A stretch of DNA of 64,000 nt from Climacium dendroides. Lineage: Eukaryota > Streptophyta > Bryopsida > Hypnales > Climaciaceae. Where the stretch lies: contig OX467089.1 of assembly GCA_950106755.1 (NCBI GenBank), forward strand, positions 7,132,501 to 7,196,500, in the 5' to 3' direction. The first letter of the stretch is position 1, and each line of letters starts with the position of its first letter. Shown here one piece after another: positions 48,601 through 60,628 of this stretch. A program made the translations under genes and the position numbers. The notes beneath the pieces were generated by a model. It was not told where the DNA came from, made no database searches, and worked only from the letters and a program-made list of their open reading frames with translations.

Positions 48601-51600
48601 GCTTCGAGTAGTGGTCGCCAAACAGAATTCACCAAGGCCGTACAAACGGGAATAATATCTTTGCTGTTGGAGGATTTTGTAGATTCTTCCAAGTTAGGCA
48701 TTTGAACAGAGGCAGAATCTATCAGCTGCAAACAATAACGATTATCCATTATAACTATTGAACTTCGCAGATAGTCAATGAAGGCCAGTGAAAATGTATG
48801 CGAGACTATGAAATATGAACCATTCACCTCATGGATACGCTTCAAGGACTACGGACATTCTTCCTAAGAAAGATAATAGTGCAACAACCACTCTGTACAG
48901 CATCAAGAATGAGACCAGCAAAAAGAAAAGAAAATGGCATCCGACCTCCTCCAAACCCACTGCTTCATCAGTCAAGGTCGCTACGGTAAAGATGACTCCC
49001 AGCAAACCCTCTGCAGCTAATGTGATAGCCTGCGCCTCACTTGCGATTAATGCTCCCATTCCGCTTGGATCTCCCTCTGGTGTCCACTCTACACCTAACA
49101 TTTGTACAGATAAAAAGGATAATGAATAATTATGAACCAGCACAGATCGCCTACACCTCCGCAAAAGTCCTCATAAACATTTGAACAAAAGAAGCATTCC
49201 AGAGATGCACAAGATAATGTGATAAACAGTCTACAGGTACAGACGTGCAGACACCCAAGGTCTAATTAATGATTTAAGCCGCGCCTTAATCACGAAGGGT
49301 CAAGCTGTCTGACCTTTAGACTTGCAATGGAACATGCCTGCAACAGCTATCAACGTCTCCTCACTGCCATCAAGCAACTGCAAATTTACAGTTCATGAGC
49401 ACAAAGACGATACTCTCACTATTACAAAAAAGAACACATAATACTAGCAAGTAAATAAAACATAATTTAGCTCCAGCCCTCCCAAAAGCAAATGTGTAAC
49501 AGAATCGACTCCACATTAACATAATTAACGTGAAGCAACTGAAAAGGGAAAATGACCTCTCTGCAGAAGTGAAGCTTCCCAATATCCAACTAAGAGAATT
49601 TGTAATGAAGCAAGAGAAGCAGTTACTAACCTCAATCCTCGTCACGACTCTCGCCAAAGTATGAACTATATTCGCCACCATATCTGTATTCTTGAGCTTC
49701 CTGAATGCATAATGTTATTCAGTGCAGATGCTTTGCCGACCATTTTATCATCAAGTAAACCAGGATCAACGCACGTCCCATACCAAAGGAAACCTCATTT
49801 CCAACCATTGCTCCATATCACTATTTAAGACAAAGTACTCATGCAACGAAATTAGCAGGGCCAAGGTGGCAAATTATCTCAAATATTATTAATATAGCAA
49901 CAGCAATCATAGAGGAGAAATGGAAAGTTCTGGTACCCAGAGAAACAACAATCTAGAAACGAATAATATTGATAAAGGTACCAGGAGTCACACTTACATG
50001 TCAAAAGTTTTGAACAGAAGGCATAACATTCTTGCCTCTACGCATAGTCCCTGAAAGCACTTTTGACTTAGGATCAAAACTGTCCCTCAATAGTGAAGTA
50101 GATTCTCAAAATACAATCACTACAAGAAGCTTAAAAGACCCGCTGAATAAAACTAAATTGCAGTCAAATCGGAAGATGAGAGACGATAACCTTACCCGCA
50201 ATGTCTCAAGCACCATAATCTGATGCCAAGGTGGCAAATCTAAATCTATGCTTTTAATAAGCATGCTCATAAAAACCTGCCGCACAGCTTGCAGATAAGT
50301 ATTACACAGAATCTGATGGCAATCATTAAGTCCTACAGGACTGGTACTTGACGATCAAATCATGACAACTGGCTTGTGTGGGGGGGTTCTTTAAATTTTC
50401 TGTAACCTAAACTCAAAAAATTGAAGACGAGGAATCTAATAAAATTTCCGACCAAAATAGGCACATTACCAATAAGCCTGCATCACTCCTCATCAACAGG
50501 ATGCTCGTGAAAGAACGTGATACAGTTTGCACAACCCTTCTAAACCATTAGCAACTAAATAATATAGTTTTAAGCATGCAATCAATATTAAAAAACTCGA
50601 GAAGATGCTCACCTCACACTCTGTGGTCAACATAGAGTTGTACAGTCGAGTCACACTTGCTACTGACCGTAAGAGTAAGCGCCGAAAAGCTGGTTCACCA
50701 ACTACAGAGTCGATCTGTGGTAACACATTACACACAAGGAGCAAAATGCCCCAGTATATAAAAATAACATTACGAATATTACATTATGTCCAGCTTGGCA
50801 AGGTGGTAACTAATGTAGAAATACACTCGGCAGTCCATGAATATTATCCTGGACAGGACCACTTCTATTTCCAATAACATAAATCCAGTTCAGAGTCCCA
50901 CATAGACGAAGTAAAATTCTCTGTGAAGTTACTTGAAAGTCTGCTCACGAAGTATGAATTGTATAGCCTAAATCAGAACTGACATCCTCATATGAATGGG
51001 CAAAAAAAATCATCTTAGATTTGCATTTGAAGCTGAAGGGGAGGAGAAAGAGGGAAAGACTGGAGTAGAATTTGAAAGTCCACAAGAAGAGGTTTAAACA
51101 TCGATAAAATTGAATAAAAGCACGAATAAGTTCAGCTCTCTGTACCTCACTCGACGTGCGGAGAGAGGTCATAAGCAGCGAGCAAACTTGATGCTTCAAA
51201 ACCTTCAACCCGTTTTGCAAATGACAATTAGATAACTAAATCCATAAAACCTAACCAAAGCTGATTAAAAGCTGCACTTAGCCTTGCCTACCTATGACAA
51301 TCATGCATCTGCCAATGTGCAACAAGTGCAATACCTGAGCAAACGGAGACAGTCTCTTGAAAATAACCGCATAGTGCGACAAGACATACCTGCAAGGCAT
51401 TCACAGGATATTCGTCAGCTATTACCCAGTACAAAAAGGCAGCACACAGACACGCTCTTTATTCTCTTTAGCGCTGCCGCCTAATAGCCATTACTCTATG
51501 TTATAACTTTATATTGGATGGATGGATGGATGGAGAGATTCTGCTATTGACACAGTGCTAATACTAGCCAAGTGGTAGTACGGTAATCCCACAAACTTGG

Positions 51601-54600
51601 CCAGAAAAACATTATTTCTCCAGTGGAAATTTACGGTCAAAAGCAACTTGCTTTAGGCAGCACCACTTCACAAAATGAAGACTGTAGCTGAAGCATATTT
51701 AATATGACATTAGCAACTGTTATGGAAGTTTTGACATACTTAGAAAACTACGGTATGCCAACTAAAGCACGTTTGAAAAATCAGAAAATAAAACAACACT
51801 ATAGCAGACTAGGCGCATCTAACCACCAAGAGGTCATTAAGAAAAATCGCATTTTGGAACAAACATACAAGCTGGTAATTGGACAATGAAGCAATAGTTA
51901 AAAGCAACATTAGACTTGTCAAAACATGTCCATTCACTCACTCCATCATATCTAGAGCAAAACCTCTCTGGAGTTGAGGAACTTGGAGCCAAGTTGCCTG
52001 CAAAATTAGTCAAAACAGACGCCATTAGTTGAGTTCTATCAAACACGGAACGCGGTGAAGGTTTCAACTGAAGTAAGGAAAGACAAACTTACCGATCCAC
52101 CCCCAGCAAACGAAGTAAGATCCTCGAAGAGGTGAAGTGCTAGCCTTCCTTCTTCAGACAAAGTTCTATTTTCTATTGTCAAAGGTGTCTGGTTGTCAGC
52201 GTACACATCCTGAACAAGCCTGCAAATTCCCAGGGTTAGGATACGAGAAACACATCTGGAAAAGACGCGCAAAAGTCGGGTCAAATCATCTCCGTTATGA
52301 CTAAAGCTTCCAGCAACATGAGTATTCCATCTGAACGAACATATTCAAAGTCTTACAAGCTAGTAGAAGGGATCGATAGTCTTGTGAGTTGCATTACCAA
52401 GCACAAAGTTGGCAAGATTTGGTATAAACATAGAGATATTGCACGACCATCAAATCATGGACTCGCATCACAGTCAGAAGTGCAATGATGGAAGTATTCC
52501 AAATGAATGCGAGAGATACTAACCAGAGGAAGACCCACTAACAATAGATTCCCACCAACGAACAAAAAAACAAGGCGAAGTATATAAGCCATCTTGCGTC
52601 TCTACAAGGCATTCATCAAAGTTGATACAACCAACACAAACATACTCTGATGTACTTATGCTGCGGCTGACTTCCCCAGCTACGGAATTGGATGAAGCTG
52701 ACCAGCCACCAGTACTTCCATAACGCAAAACTGGCAAGCCCTCAGCCTCCAGAACGCTGTCAAACATGAGGACTACCGCTTGCCGCACAGTTGCCACTGC
52801 AGTACTGCAAACGAAGCTAAAACTTTAGAAAAAAGTGTCCCAACCGAAATCTCACTTCGTCAGAACAAGAAAAAGATCGACATCACGAACCAAATACCTG
52901 TGGACACTGTCGGAATTACGACTATTTCCAAGAAGTCGCAGACAAAGTCCAAGTATTATTGCCATCTGATCCTGTAGAGTGTAGACGTCAAAAAGAATCA
53001 TTAATAAATAAAGAACAGGATTCGGAACAGGACGAGTGTATTGGGCTGCATGCAAGCACATCACATCATTGCATTCAAAGCGGAAAGGCATAGCAATGCA
53101 AAGAAAACAAAAAACTGACATAACTAGAAAAACATCAAACCTAGTGCCATAACGATCAGCACCAGGTAGCTGATGCTAGAGACTTTAAAATCAAATGTCT
53201 CAGTACTAAACGACCTCGGTCTTTCAACAAAGGAACACAGGACACAAGATACAAGCCTACAAGGGATTACACGGACATGAATTTGTGAGTATATGCATGC
53301 TACATTATTCATTGAACAAGGAAACATCTCCCATCCTTAAAACACAAGGAGTCTATCCCTCATGTTTTCCTTCCCTCTTGGTCAAGTGCTCTACCTCATT
53401 TTTTGGATAAAGTTGCGACTGAAGTATTGTCAACGATAGTTGCAGAGTCTTGAGTTGCACAATCTCTTCGGTCACGTCCGAGCGCTGCACCAAAGAAAAC
53501 AGTTACTAGAGACACTTTGACCTTCTTAGTAATAATAGCCCAATTCAAACCAAAAAAGAAATCGTTAGGAATTGAAATCACTGCATCTAAATTTGCTAGA
53601 CACCGCAGCAACCTGATCAGTCTGGAGCCCATCTCTTTAGCATTTAAACGCAGGAAGTATAGCGTCAAATGATAGTATCAAGGCAATGTGAGGAGGTATA
53701 CGAGATGTAATCTGCAAGGAGATTGCACACCTCTTTTAAAGTAGACAATATAGATGGAAGAACTGATGGCGCAACAGCATTGTGAGCAATTAATTTATCT
53801 ACGCCCGCCAATCCCATGATGCTCAGCTTATTATTTCTACTTTCACAAGCTAGCAGAAAGGTCTTCAGGATTTCATCGCTCCCCACCAATTGGCTTGCAT
53901 TTGATGCTAAGCGGACCTGCACATGCTGAATCTCCTTTAGTACTATGTTTCAATTCTGGAATCCAATTCTGCCAGCAGGTAACCTGATATTTAAGAAATA
54001 TTTTGGCAGCAAGTGAAAATCCATGGATGTAATGGTCAAAAGTGGACCGCACCAAGTAAGATTGCCAAACACGAGTTGTCGAAGACTTAATTTATGCGCG
54101 CCAAAGCAGTCCTTCAAGTACAAGAACCGACTGGTGAAGTTATAGTTCTTCCCCGGGTCAGCGTCAACTTACTGCCCGTACAATTCTAAGAATTTGGTCT
54201 TCATAGCATTTAGAATATGATCCTCCCCCGTTACGACCTTCTTCAAATGATATGACTCGATTGCCAGAGCGAATATCCGTAGGGGCTCAAGAAATTGCCA
54301 ATTAACACTCTCCTACAGAATATTTGTCTCTTGCTTAAATATTACTAAATATAGTCTTTGCTGCTGGATAATAAATGTCATCTGATTTCCAGCTCCTCAT
54401 TACTGGTGAAGATATACATTATCAGCTTCCAATTATTCCCGTAAAGACTTCGTAATCACGATGTGAATATAATGATAAGCATGAACAACCTAGGAGAAAA
54501 ATAGCTCCTCTGTCACGACAACAATGCCACACTCTAATCATCGCATTCAGCAGCCAAAGACGCTCTCCCTCAGGGATGGAGAAGCAATATTGCGCAAATC

Positions 54601-54972
54601 GAAAGTTCCAACGAATAATTGACAATTCCACTTGTATCCATCCATTTCTAAAGTCTCGAATAGCACTACATTGCAAAACAGCAAGCAAACTCTGTAATGT
54701 CGTGACACGACACGCACATGTATTGAGATGCGATCCAACCAGGACCAAAAGACCAGACCTAAGTTTCACAATTCCGCTCTAAATTGCAATTCTGATGCTG
54801 TAATGACGTTTTCTTCACGAGTAACCAATAACAAAGAACAAGAAAAATCTAGGGTTTAATATCATGCCTTGAATATGGCTCGATCCGCAGCGTCTTTGAG
54901 AGCAGGAAACTTGCGGCGAGCTTCTGTGCCCAGCAACCGCAGATCGCTTTCCAAAGACGCTATGAGCGCCAT
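37781..54972 (-). CDS. MON2: MON2-like (Ysl2) endosome-Golgi trafficking scaffold, 43 exons
   Basis: MON2 proteins are large scaffolds related to the DCB and HUS regions of Arf guanine-exchange factors but without the catalytic Sec7 domain; they bind Arl1 and Dop1 at trans-Golgi and endosomes. The reading starts MALIASLESDLRLLGTEARR, the conserved plant MON2 N-terminus, and ends RELVQALLILVGSELGL then TAA at 37781. Forty-three exons joined in phase give about 1,800 codons; 41 of 42 introns fit GT-AG with correct phase. Family hallmarks in order: LKTLQLSLTI, LGLCLRLLG, FEDLTSFAGGGSATWL, HQVCSLLMTSLRTSSE, EPAFRRLLLRSV, ITLAAEGLLGVIFTVATLTD, LFKGYQAFTK-type segment, WDQV, ISLTAIGALWTTADF, DERPEV, AQKQWDETLVLML, and the Mon2_C region. 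The 5' end of intron 1 is GC rather than GT, exon 16 is a 21-nt microexon, and the exon 5 donor is weak. Plant relatives have about 1,630 residues. Confidence 0.92.
46195..54972 (-). other. MON2: MON2 exons 1-23 (coordinates)
   Basis: High to low coordinates: 1 54972-54868; 2 53916-53731; 3 53484-53395; 4 52971-52898; 5 52804-52535 (3' end uncertain); 6 52219-52093; 7 51997-51942; 8 51389-51335; 9 51202-51146; 10 50714-50613; 11 50276-50196; 12 50050-49998; 13 49700-49631; 14 49377-49314; 15 49094-48946; 16 48848-48828; 17 48725-48580; 18 48326-48269; 19 48001-47904; 20 47717-47633; 21 47216-47148; 22 46726-46667; 23 46269-46195. Phases close at every junction. Exons 1-6 cover the DCB-like region, and 6-14 the HUS-like region. 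Confidence 0.8.
51519..51536 (+). repeat. ATGG tetranucleotide microsatellite in a MON2 intron
   Basis: The tract GGATGGATGGATGGATGG is a short (ATGG)n run in the intron between MON2 exons 7 and 8. Confidence 0.85.
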
Positions 54973-55370
54973 CTCTTAGCGCTCAAAGTGCGTCTTCGCC
55001 CTCCAATACGCTCTCAAACAGCTAGCATCACAAATGCAATCCCAATCCTGATGCGATCAATTAGTGCCAAGCTCGATTTGATCACATCAATCCCTTCCAA
55101 TCCGCCAATCCGCCAAACCTCGCCTTACGAATCCAATTTCAGTTTGACACACCAACACAAACTAGCTTGAACGGAGACATTATTGTTTCGATCCACTCTA
55201 CCAAATGCAACCGGATCAAGCTACTCCACGCACGGATTGAACTCCTTGCAATTCCACAGCTCCAGGTTCTCCCTTCGCACGAATTCGAGTCCCTGATTTC
55301 AGTTTAGGTCAAAGCACATTGGATCCCCCGCATCTACGAAGACACTCTGCGGCATTTTTACAACCCTCCA
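54973..55370 (-). promoter_or_regulatory. probable MON2 5' leader and core promoter
   Basis: Higher-GC sequence continues for about 400 bp upstream of the minus-strand ATG at 54972 and then falls to AT-rich background. No convincing TATA box is visible; the extent is judged from composition only. Confidence 0.4.
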
Positions 55371-55851
55371 AAATGACCATAAGGGGTACATTCAATGACC
55401 TGCTAACCATGTAATTCTACCACTTTTTTCTTGAATGTTCCTCCTGCGTTGGTTTTATATAAAGCCTGCAAACAAGAACAATGTCTCTGTACTAGGTAAA
55501 CAATAATATTAGTTTATTCGTAGTAGATAGTGGGGAAATTAAACAAAGAAAACAATGAATCAATAATAATTATACAAGAAAATATAAAAATTGAATTTGA
55601 AAAGAATTTAAATTTGAAAAATCAAACCCTCTATTTCTTGAGTGAAATAAGAAGGTCAATTTTGACTAGATAAAGTTCCCCTCTGACCAACCCCTAACCA
55701 CATTGTGCAATGTGAATGCGGTTCTAGATAAGATATAGAAACTTAGATTCAAAAACCACACTCAATGCTATAGTCTATGTCCAAAGGACAAAGCAACAAA
55801 CCAATATCTACAAACTGAAGTTTTGTTTATATTTTCGGAAGCAAAAAATAG

Positions 55852-56074
55852 TAAGGGAGAGGCCCCCTGAAGCATCCCTATACCCAATGGCGTCCCTTTC
55901 TAGGAAAGGATGTCATTTCAGAATCTAAATGTAGATGTACCAAATATAGCTTATTATTTTTTCACTAAAATAATAAGACATGTATGGTCCACCTAAAATT
56001 GCATCTCAAAATAACGCCCCTTCCTAGAAAGGGACACCATTGGGTATAGAGACGCTTCAGGTGCCTCTACCTTA
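55852..56074. mobile_element. MITE with about 58-bp terminal inverted repeats
   Basis: The left end TAAGGGAGAGGCCCCCTGAA and right end (read inward) TAAGGTAGAGGCACCTGAAG pair, and pairing continues through CTATACCCAATGG and CCCTTTCTAGGAA. The centre is itself near-palindromic (CTTATTATTTTT / AATAATAAG). TA at the two borders would fit a TA target duplication. Length 223 bp, non-coding. Confidence 0.75.
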
Positions 56075-57790
56075 ATTGACAATGATTTCAAGGTAAGTAT
56101 TGATGTTAGGATGTAAGTGTTGTTGATGAATTCATTTATTCTTTTGTTTTAATTGGTTTTATATATTTCCTTGAAAAATGTAATAAACTTGAGACGTACA
56201 ATTATAATAGAGATATTCAAAACATTATTGAATAGAAAATTGTTCATCTTCTAAATAAATCATTGTTGTATAAAAAAATATCTAATTTTACTCAAATAAA
56301 TACTTTGTTTGTACAAAAGGTATCTTTTAGCTCCTACAAGTTTTTCATTTTTTAAGCCATTTGATTCTTTCATTATCTTGTCCACTACTCTCTTTGTCAT
56401 TCTAATAGCTCTATGTAAACCTATACATGATTTTTTGGAAAAGGAGGGTTTTTTAATCAATTCAAAAATGTCATAAAGGGCACAATAGGCTTTGACAAAT
56501 TTTGACAAAAGTGCAATAAATTGGGCCCATTTGTTGGTTCTAATAGCAAAATTATAAGTCAATTGCATATAATACATTGGATGTTTGTTTCTAGCTAATA
56601 CCAAATCATCAAGGACTCAAATACAAGACTTATATCAAAGAAAAGTATATATTTTGATTAGCTCAAGTAGAGCTCCAATGCTAAAATTTGGAATTGAAGA
56701 CATGTACTTTTCTCACAAAATTGTCAACTATTAAAGATTTTTTAAGAACCAAAGTAAAGATTATGCATCTTTTAATTCCATATTATCTTTGATTCAATTG
56801 CCAAGATCTTCCTCTACAATTTTTTTCCTCTTTGATTGCAATGCACAAATTTTTATTATACATAGTGTATTAGTTGGCATATGTCATTCAACAACACTTC
56901 TTGAAGTTAGGAACAATTTACAATATGTTACCTTTTCCAACTTTTTATTTAGCAATTAGAAACCACAAGTATAATTTTGGACATAATGAAGACCTTCTAG
57001 TTGGTTATCTTATTGTCTTCAAAATCCTTGGCTAAACTCCAAATTGTTGTAAAATTTTGCATAATATTGATATATAAGGCAAAAGGTTCAATCATAATCC
57101 TAGAATCTTAAGTAAAGCATTTGGATTTCAATGTCATTGCAAGGAGTTAATAAATGCAATAGCATCCTTCAAAAGGTGAAAATAATTACTTTTATAATTC
57201 AAAATGGAAAGCTATATGCGATATACAATACATTACATTTTAGAGTATAAATTTAACCTAAATTTTAATGAAATAATCCTCAACTTGAAGTATATTCAAT
57301 AGGTCTAAATATGTGCAATGATTGATAAAAGACATTAGAGAATTCCACTTAGGTGCTCAAAAATATGTGCTATAGAAGCCATATAGTTGTGTTCAACTTT
57401 AGTAAGCAATATATGCTATGATAATTGCACCTAATTCAAATAGTTATCTTAAATGGACATACAAATATATTTATGAAAAAACATAGAACTTTTGTATTTT
57501 TTTAACTAGGCGTACTTTCAAATGTAGTTCAAAGCAATATTAATATTTGAACAATACATACCAAAATGCTTCATAATCTACTTAATTTAATAATATGTCT
57601 TTCATTAATTTTTCATTAATTTAATGTAATTATATTATAAATATTTATATTATAGTTTTTGGTGTCTTTCAAGAAGGTAGGTATGAGTTTGTTATTGGTT
57701 TTTACTATGACTTCATTTGTTTTTTTGTTTGTTGCATATCATTGACGATTTTGTTTTCTGAACAATATTAGCGAGTTTGTGTTTGTATAG
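56075..57790. other. AT-rich intergenic DNA
   Basis: No gene is recognisable. A minus-strand open frame of 114 codons at 56260-56604 has AT-biased, Lys/Ile-rich composition and no motif I can assign; it may be a decayed transposon fragment. Confidence 0.5.
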
Positions 57791-57908
57791 TTTGCAAAGT
57801 GAATGCACCGACCACTACTTTAGGAAGTTCGACCACCTCTGATTTTACAGATGGTAAGACGAGAAAGTGGAAAGTAAAAATTGGGCTACGGAAGGATATG
57901 TGGGCTCG
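57791..57908 (+). other. exon-like island of unknown origin
   Basis: A 118-bp segment is preceded by a T-rich tract and TATAG and followed by the strong donor CTCG|GTAAGT. It is open in one frame (from 57793: CKVNAPTTTLGSS..., then RKWKVKIGLRKDMWAR) and has higher GC than its surroundings. A plausible acceptor (TTTCCTCTATGTTCTTTTGT followed by AG) lies at 58070. It may be an exon of a decayed or unannotated gene; I do not recognise the protein. Confidence 0.3.
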
Positions 57909-58070
57909 GTAAGTCCATTACTGTTTGTTTAAATTTTGTTTGTGCTTTTCTGATTTGTTGTTTGAGGATTTGTATTTAGTAAGTATTGTCTATTATGTGG
58001 CTTGGTCAATTATTCTTGGACCGAGTTACTGTCATTATTTTACTATACAATTTCCTCTATGTTCTTTTGT

Positions 58071-58226
58071 AGGAGGAGGGGAGGGATGTAGGAGGGGAGC
58101 GATGTGGATGCGGGAGGGGAGGAGGGGGCTGCGGAGGGAGGGGAGGGCTGTGGGGGGAGGGATGTGGGAGAGGAGGGATGCAGGAGGGGAGGGATGTGGA
58201 TGCGGGAAGGTAGGAGGAGGCTGCGG
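58071..58226 (+). repeat. purine-rich GGAGGGG minisatellite
   Basis: About 155 bp of GGAGGGGA/GGGATGT units occur in the middle of AT-rich DNA, with a higher-order repeat of about 90 bp (GATGTGGATGCGGGA recurs at about 58100 and 58194). The strand asymmetry and many G runs would favour G-quadruplex or triplex structure. Frames through it are low-complexity and not credible as protein. Confidence 0.8.
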
Positions 58227-58429
58227 TGTCGGGTAATAAGAGTTTGCTTAGGGGAAACACAGGTTTTTTTGCTGCAACTAGAAGTGATTAGGTTTGGGAG
58301 CAAGTGAAAACAAAGTCAGGTCTTTGATTTATAACACCAAACTAAGAGAATACAATAGATGATAATACTTCAAGTGGAGGGAACTAAAGCTGTCCGTAAA
58401 TAAATGGATGAACCATCAAGGTAAAAGAA

Positions 58430-58670
58430 TAATCTTGAATACGCAAGAGTATGTATACAAGTATAGGTAGAAATACTTGTATTCAAATACAAACGTCTTT
58501 ATACCAAATATACAATATGTATAAAAGTCGTGTACGTATAGTCGTACAATACAAGTATAAAATACGCATAAAATTCGTGTACGTATATACGTATAAATAT
58601 GTGTATATGAATATGTAGAATACGTATATAATAGACCGTATATACACCGTATAAATATTAATACAAGTGT
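58430..58670. repeat. TACGTATA-rich low-complexity tract
   Basis: Repeated words such as ACGTATA, TATGTATA, GTACGTATA and ACAAGTATA make a self-complementary alternating purine-pyrimidine region. The 114-codon minus-strand frame is Tyr-rich because of the repeat and is not a gene. Confidence 0.6.
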
Positions 58671-58765
58671 TTGTGTGGTTCTAAATGAAGTAGGAATCAA
58701 AACCGCAAGCCTTGAAACTCTTGAAGAAAGCAGCAACACTAAAATGGATGCTCCAAACACATCAT

Positions 58766-59410
58766 AATCTCAAATGAAGTGTGTTATAAGTTTTTGAAAA
58801 GCTAACAACACCATCTACTCTTCCTCCAAATTTCAACAGAATCGAACTTACAAGTCATAAGTTATAGTCTTTCAAAGTTGGTGCTCCAAAATCCCTTGGC
58901 AACCGAACATGCATACACCTTGTAAGACATAAAATGCTCAAAAACGCTCCAAATTGCTTGATATTTGAGTCTTTGAAAAGCTTAAAGTATCATAAAGATC
59001 TCCTCCAAAACTGAACTCAAAATTCCAAATACTCCTCCTTCTATAGCACCCCAAACTTAAGCACTTCAAATTTGCTTGGCAGCTGAATGTACATGTGCTA
59101 GTTTCGGCCACAAAATGTTCAATAATACTCTAAAACTCTTGAAACTTGAAAGGTTGGAATCCTAACTTGCCTTAAAACTCTACACCAAATGTTCAATTCC
59201 AAATTCCACCCTACCTAAGTTCTATGACACTCCAAATTCAAAACTAAAGTTTGTAGAAGCGGTCTCTAACTTCATCTCCTTCTTCCTATCACTCCTTCAC
59301 ATTTCTGTCTATAACTTTTGTTTCACAAACTCAATTTACAAGTGTGATAGCTTTTTGAAAAGCTAACAATAAGACCTACACTTCCTCTAAATTTCACTTG
59401 AATACAAGAA
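58766..59410 (+). repeat. degenerate tandem repeats with TTTGAAAAGCTAACAA motif
   Basis: The phrase TTTGAAAAGCT(A/T)A(C/A)A(A/G) followed by about 20 bp and CTCCTCCAAA or CTTCCTCTAAATTTCA recurs at about 58791, 58973 and 59352, with related text near 59150. Spacing is roughly 180-200 bp. They probably belong to the retrotransposon leader or an older repeat. Confidence 0.45.
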
Positions 59411-59987
59411 ATATTGAGTCTGCAGGAGAGGCTCGAAGTCTCCACTTCTCTAATCGGATAGCAGCAGACCTTCCCTCACTCTTTTACTCATAACTTTCTC
59501 ATAACAACTCCAAATCAAGTGAAACTAGTGCCAAAAGAAGCGCAAGAACAAGGTGTGCAACTCTGCCAAATCTCAAATCAAAATTCGTCTCCTACACAAA
59601 GCCTTAGTCGCTCGAAAATCACAGTATGCAAAAACTTTTTTCTTTTTCCATAACAACACACAAAAAAAAAAAGAGATGGAGGAGGAAGCCCCCTCCTTCC
59701 TTATCTCCTCTCCTAAGGACCACATCAGCCCATGACTTGACCCATAAGGCATCTAGAAGCCCATTGGTTGAGGTACTACTCCCTCTTATCTCCACTACAT
59801 CTTCTATTCATTTACTAAAATCTTAGAAATTCAACTAGAAGGGAAAAACCAAGTAGGAAAAAAAACCCTTCTCACAACTTATTGTAGGAACTTTAGAACA
59901 AGTTAAGGTTCCTCTAAACTCAACATAAAAAAAACACTGGAATACAAATCAACCGCTCTTAAAGGTATTTTAAGAGGAAATAAATGA

Positions 59988-60410
59988 CTAAACATGTAAA
60001 AACTCAAGGATTTGAAGAACTACTTCGGAAATGAAACTAGCCCTCCGTTGACTACTCAAATGACTGAGTTGCCCTTGAAGCCAAAGGCGATGCCCAACTT
60101 CACTTGAAATGCGACTAACCATCTGCCTTTCAGCGTTATTCTCAAAACGTCCTTCAAATATCATTTGATGATCTCCAGAAAGCGTAGATTCAGCCTCCAA
60201 AACAATAACCAAGGCCCTGGTATCAAGTTGAATACTTGCAGCTGCAAATTGAAAATTACTTGGGTTTGGATCTGTTCGCGGTTGAACACAACGCTCAGAA
60301 GGCTCAACTTCATCACGTACACGACGTCTTGAAGTAGAAGGCAAATCAGGATCAAACAGCGGTTGAGATAATGGTAGCTCCCAATCCTCAAGATTCTGCG
60401 AATCCATCAC
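59988..60410 (-). CDS. gag-like ORF downstream of an LTR and primer-binding site
   Basis: A 140-codon frame begins MMDSQNLEDWELPLSQPLFD and ends at a stop at 59988. It lies about 200 bp beyond the primer-binding site on the same strand, where the gag gene of an LTR retrotransposon starts. The content is acidic at the N-terminus and Arg/Gln/Glu-rich later, with no zinc knuckle. At 140 aa it is much shorter than a full Gag, so it is probably truncated or interrupted. The identification is positional. Confidence 0.4.
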   Translation of the reverse strand: MMDSQNLEDWELPLSQPLFDPDLPSTSRRRVRDEVEPSERCVQPRTDPNPSNFQFAAASIQLDTRALVIVLEAESTLSGDHQMIFEGRFENNAERQMVSRISSEVGHRLWLQGQLSHLSSQRRASFISEVVLQILEFLHV

Positions 60411-60610
60411 TACAAATAACTGAATCCAAAATCAAAGCCTAAACAGGTTCTTCTAAACCAAGGAATGTAACCCATTCCCTTTATACAAAACTAATAGCTT
60501 CATTGAGAAGCTAATTCCAACTAACCAATCCCAAGTCAAATATTTATAGGTATATGTTTTTGTCTCAAAAGAAAACCTATGTAGAAATGGATCAAGGTAC
60601 TCTGCTTCGT

Positions 60611-60623
60611 TCATCTGATACCA
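60611..60623 (-). other. tRNA-Met-type primer-binding site
   Basis: The minus strand reads TGGTATCAGATGA, five bases after the proposed LTR end. TGGTATCAGA matches the primer-binding site complementary to initiator tRNA-Met used by many plant LTR retrotransposons. Confidence 0.6.
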
Positions 60624-60628
60624 CACGA

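Noticed and set aside
58043..58303. Pro/Ser-rich frames across the purine-rich minisatellite
   Set aside because: They are produced by the repeat period in several frames at once and have no independent support.
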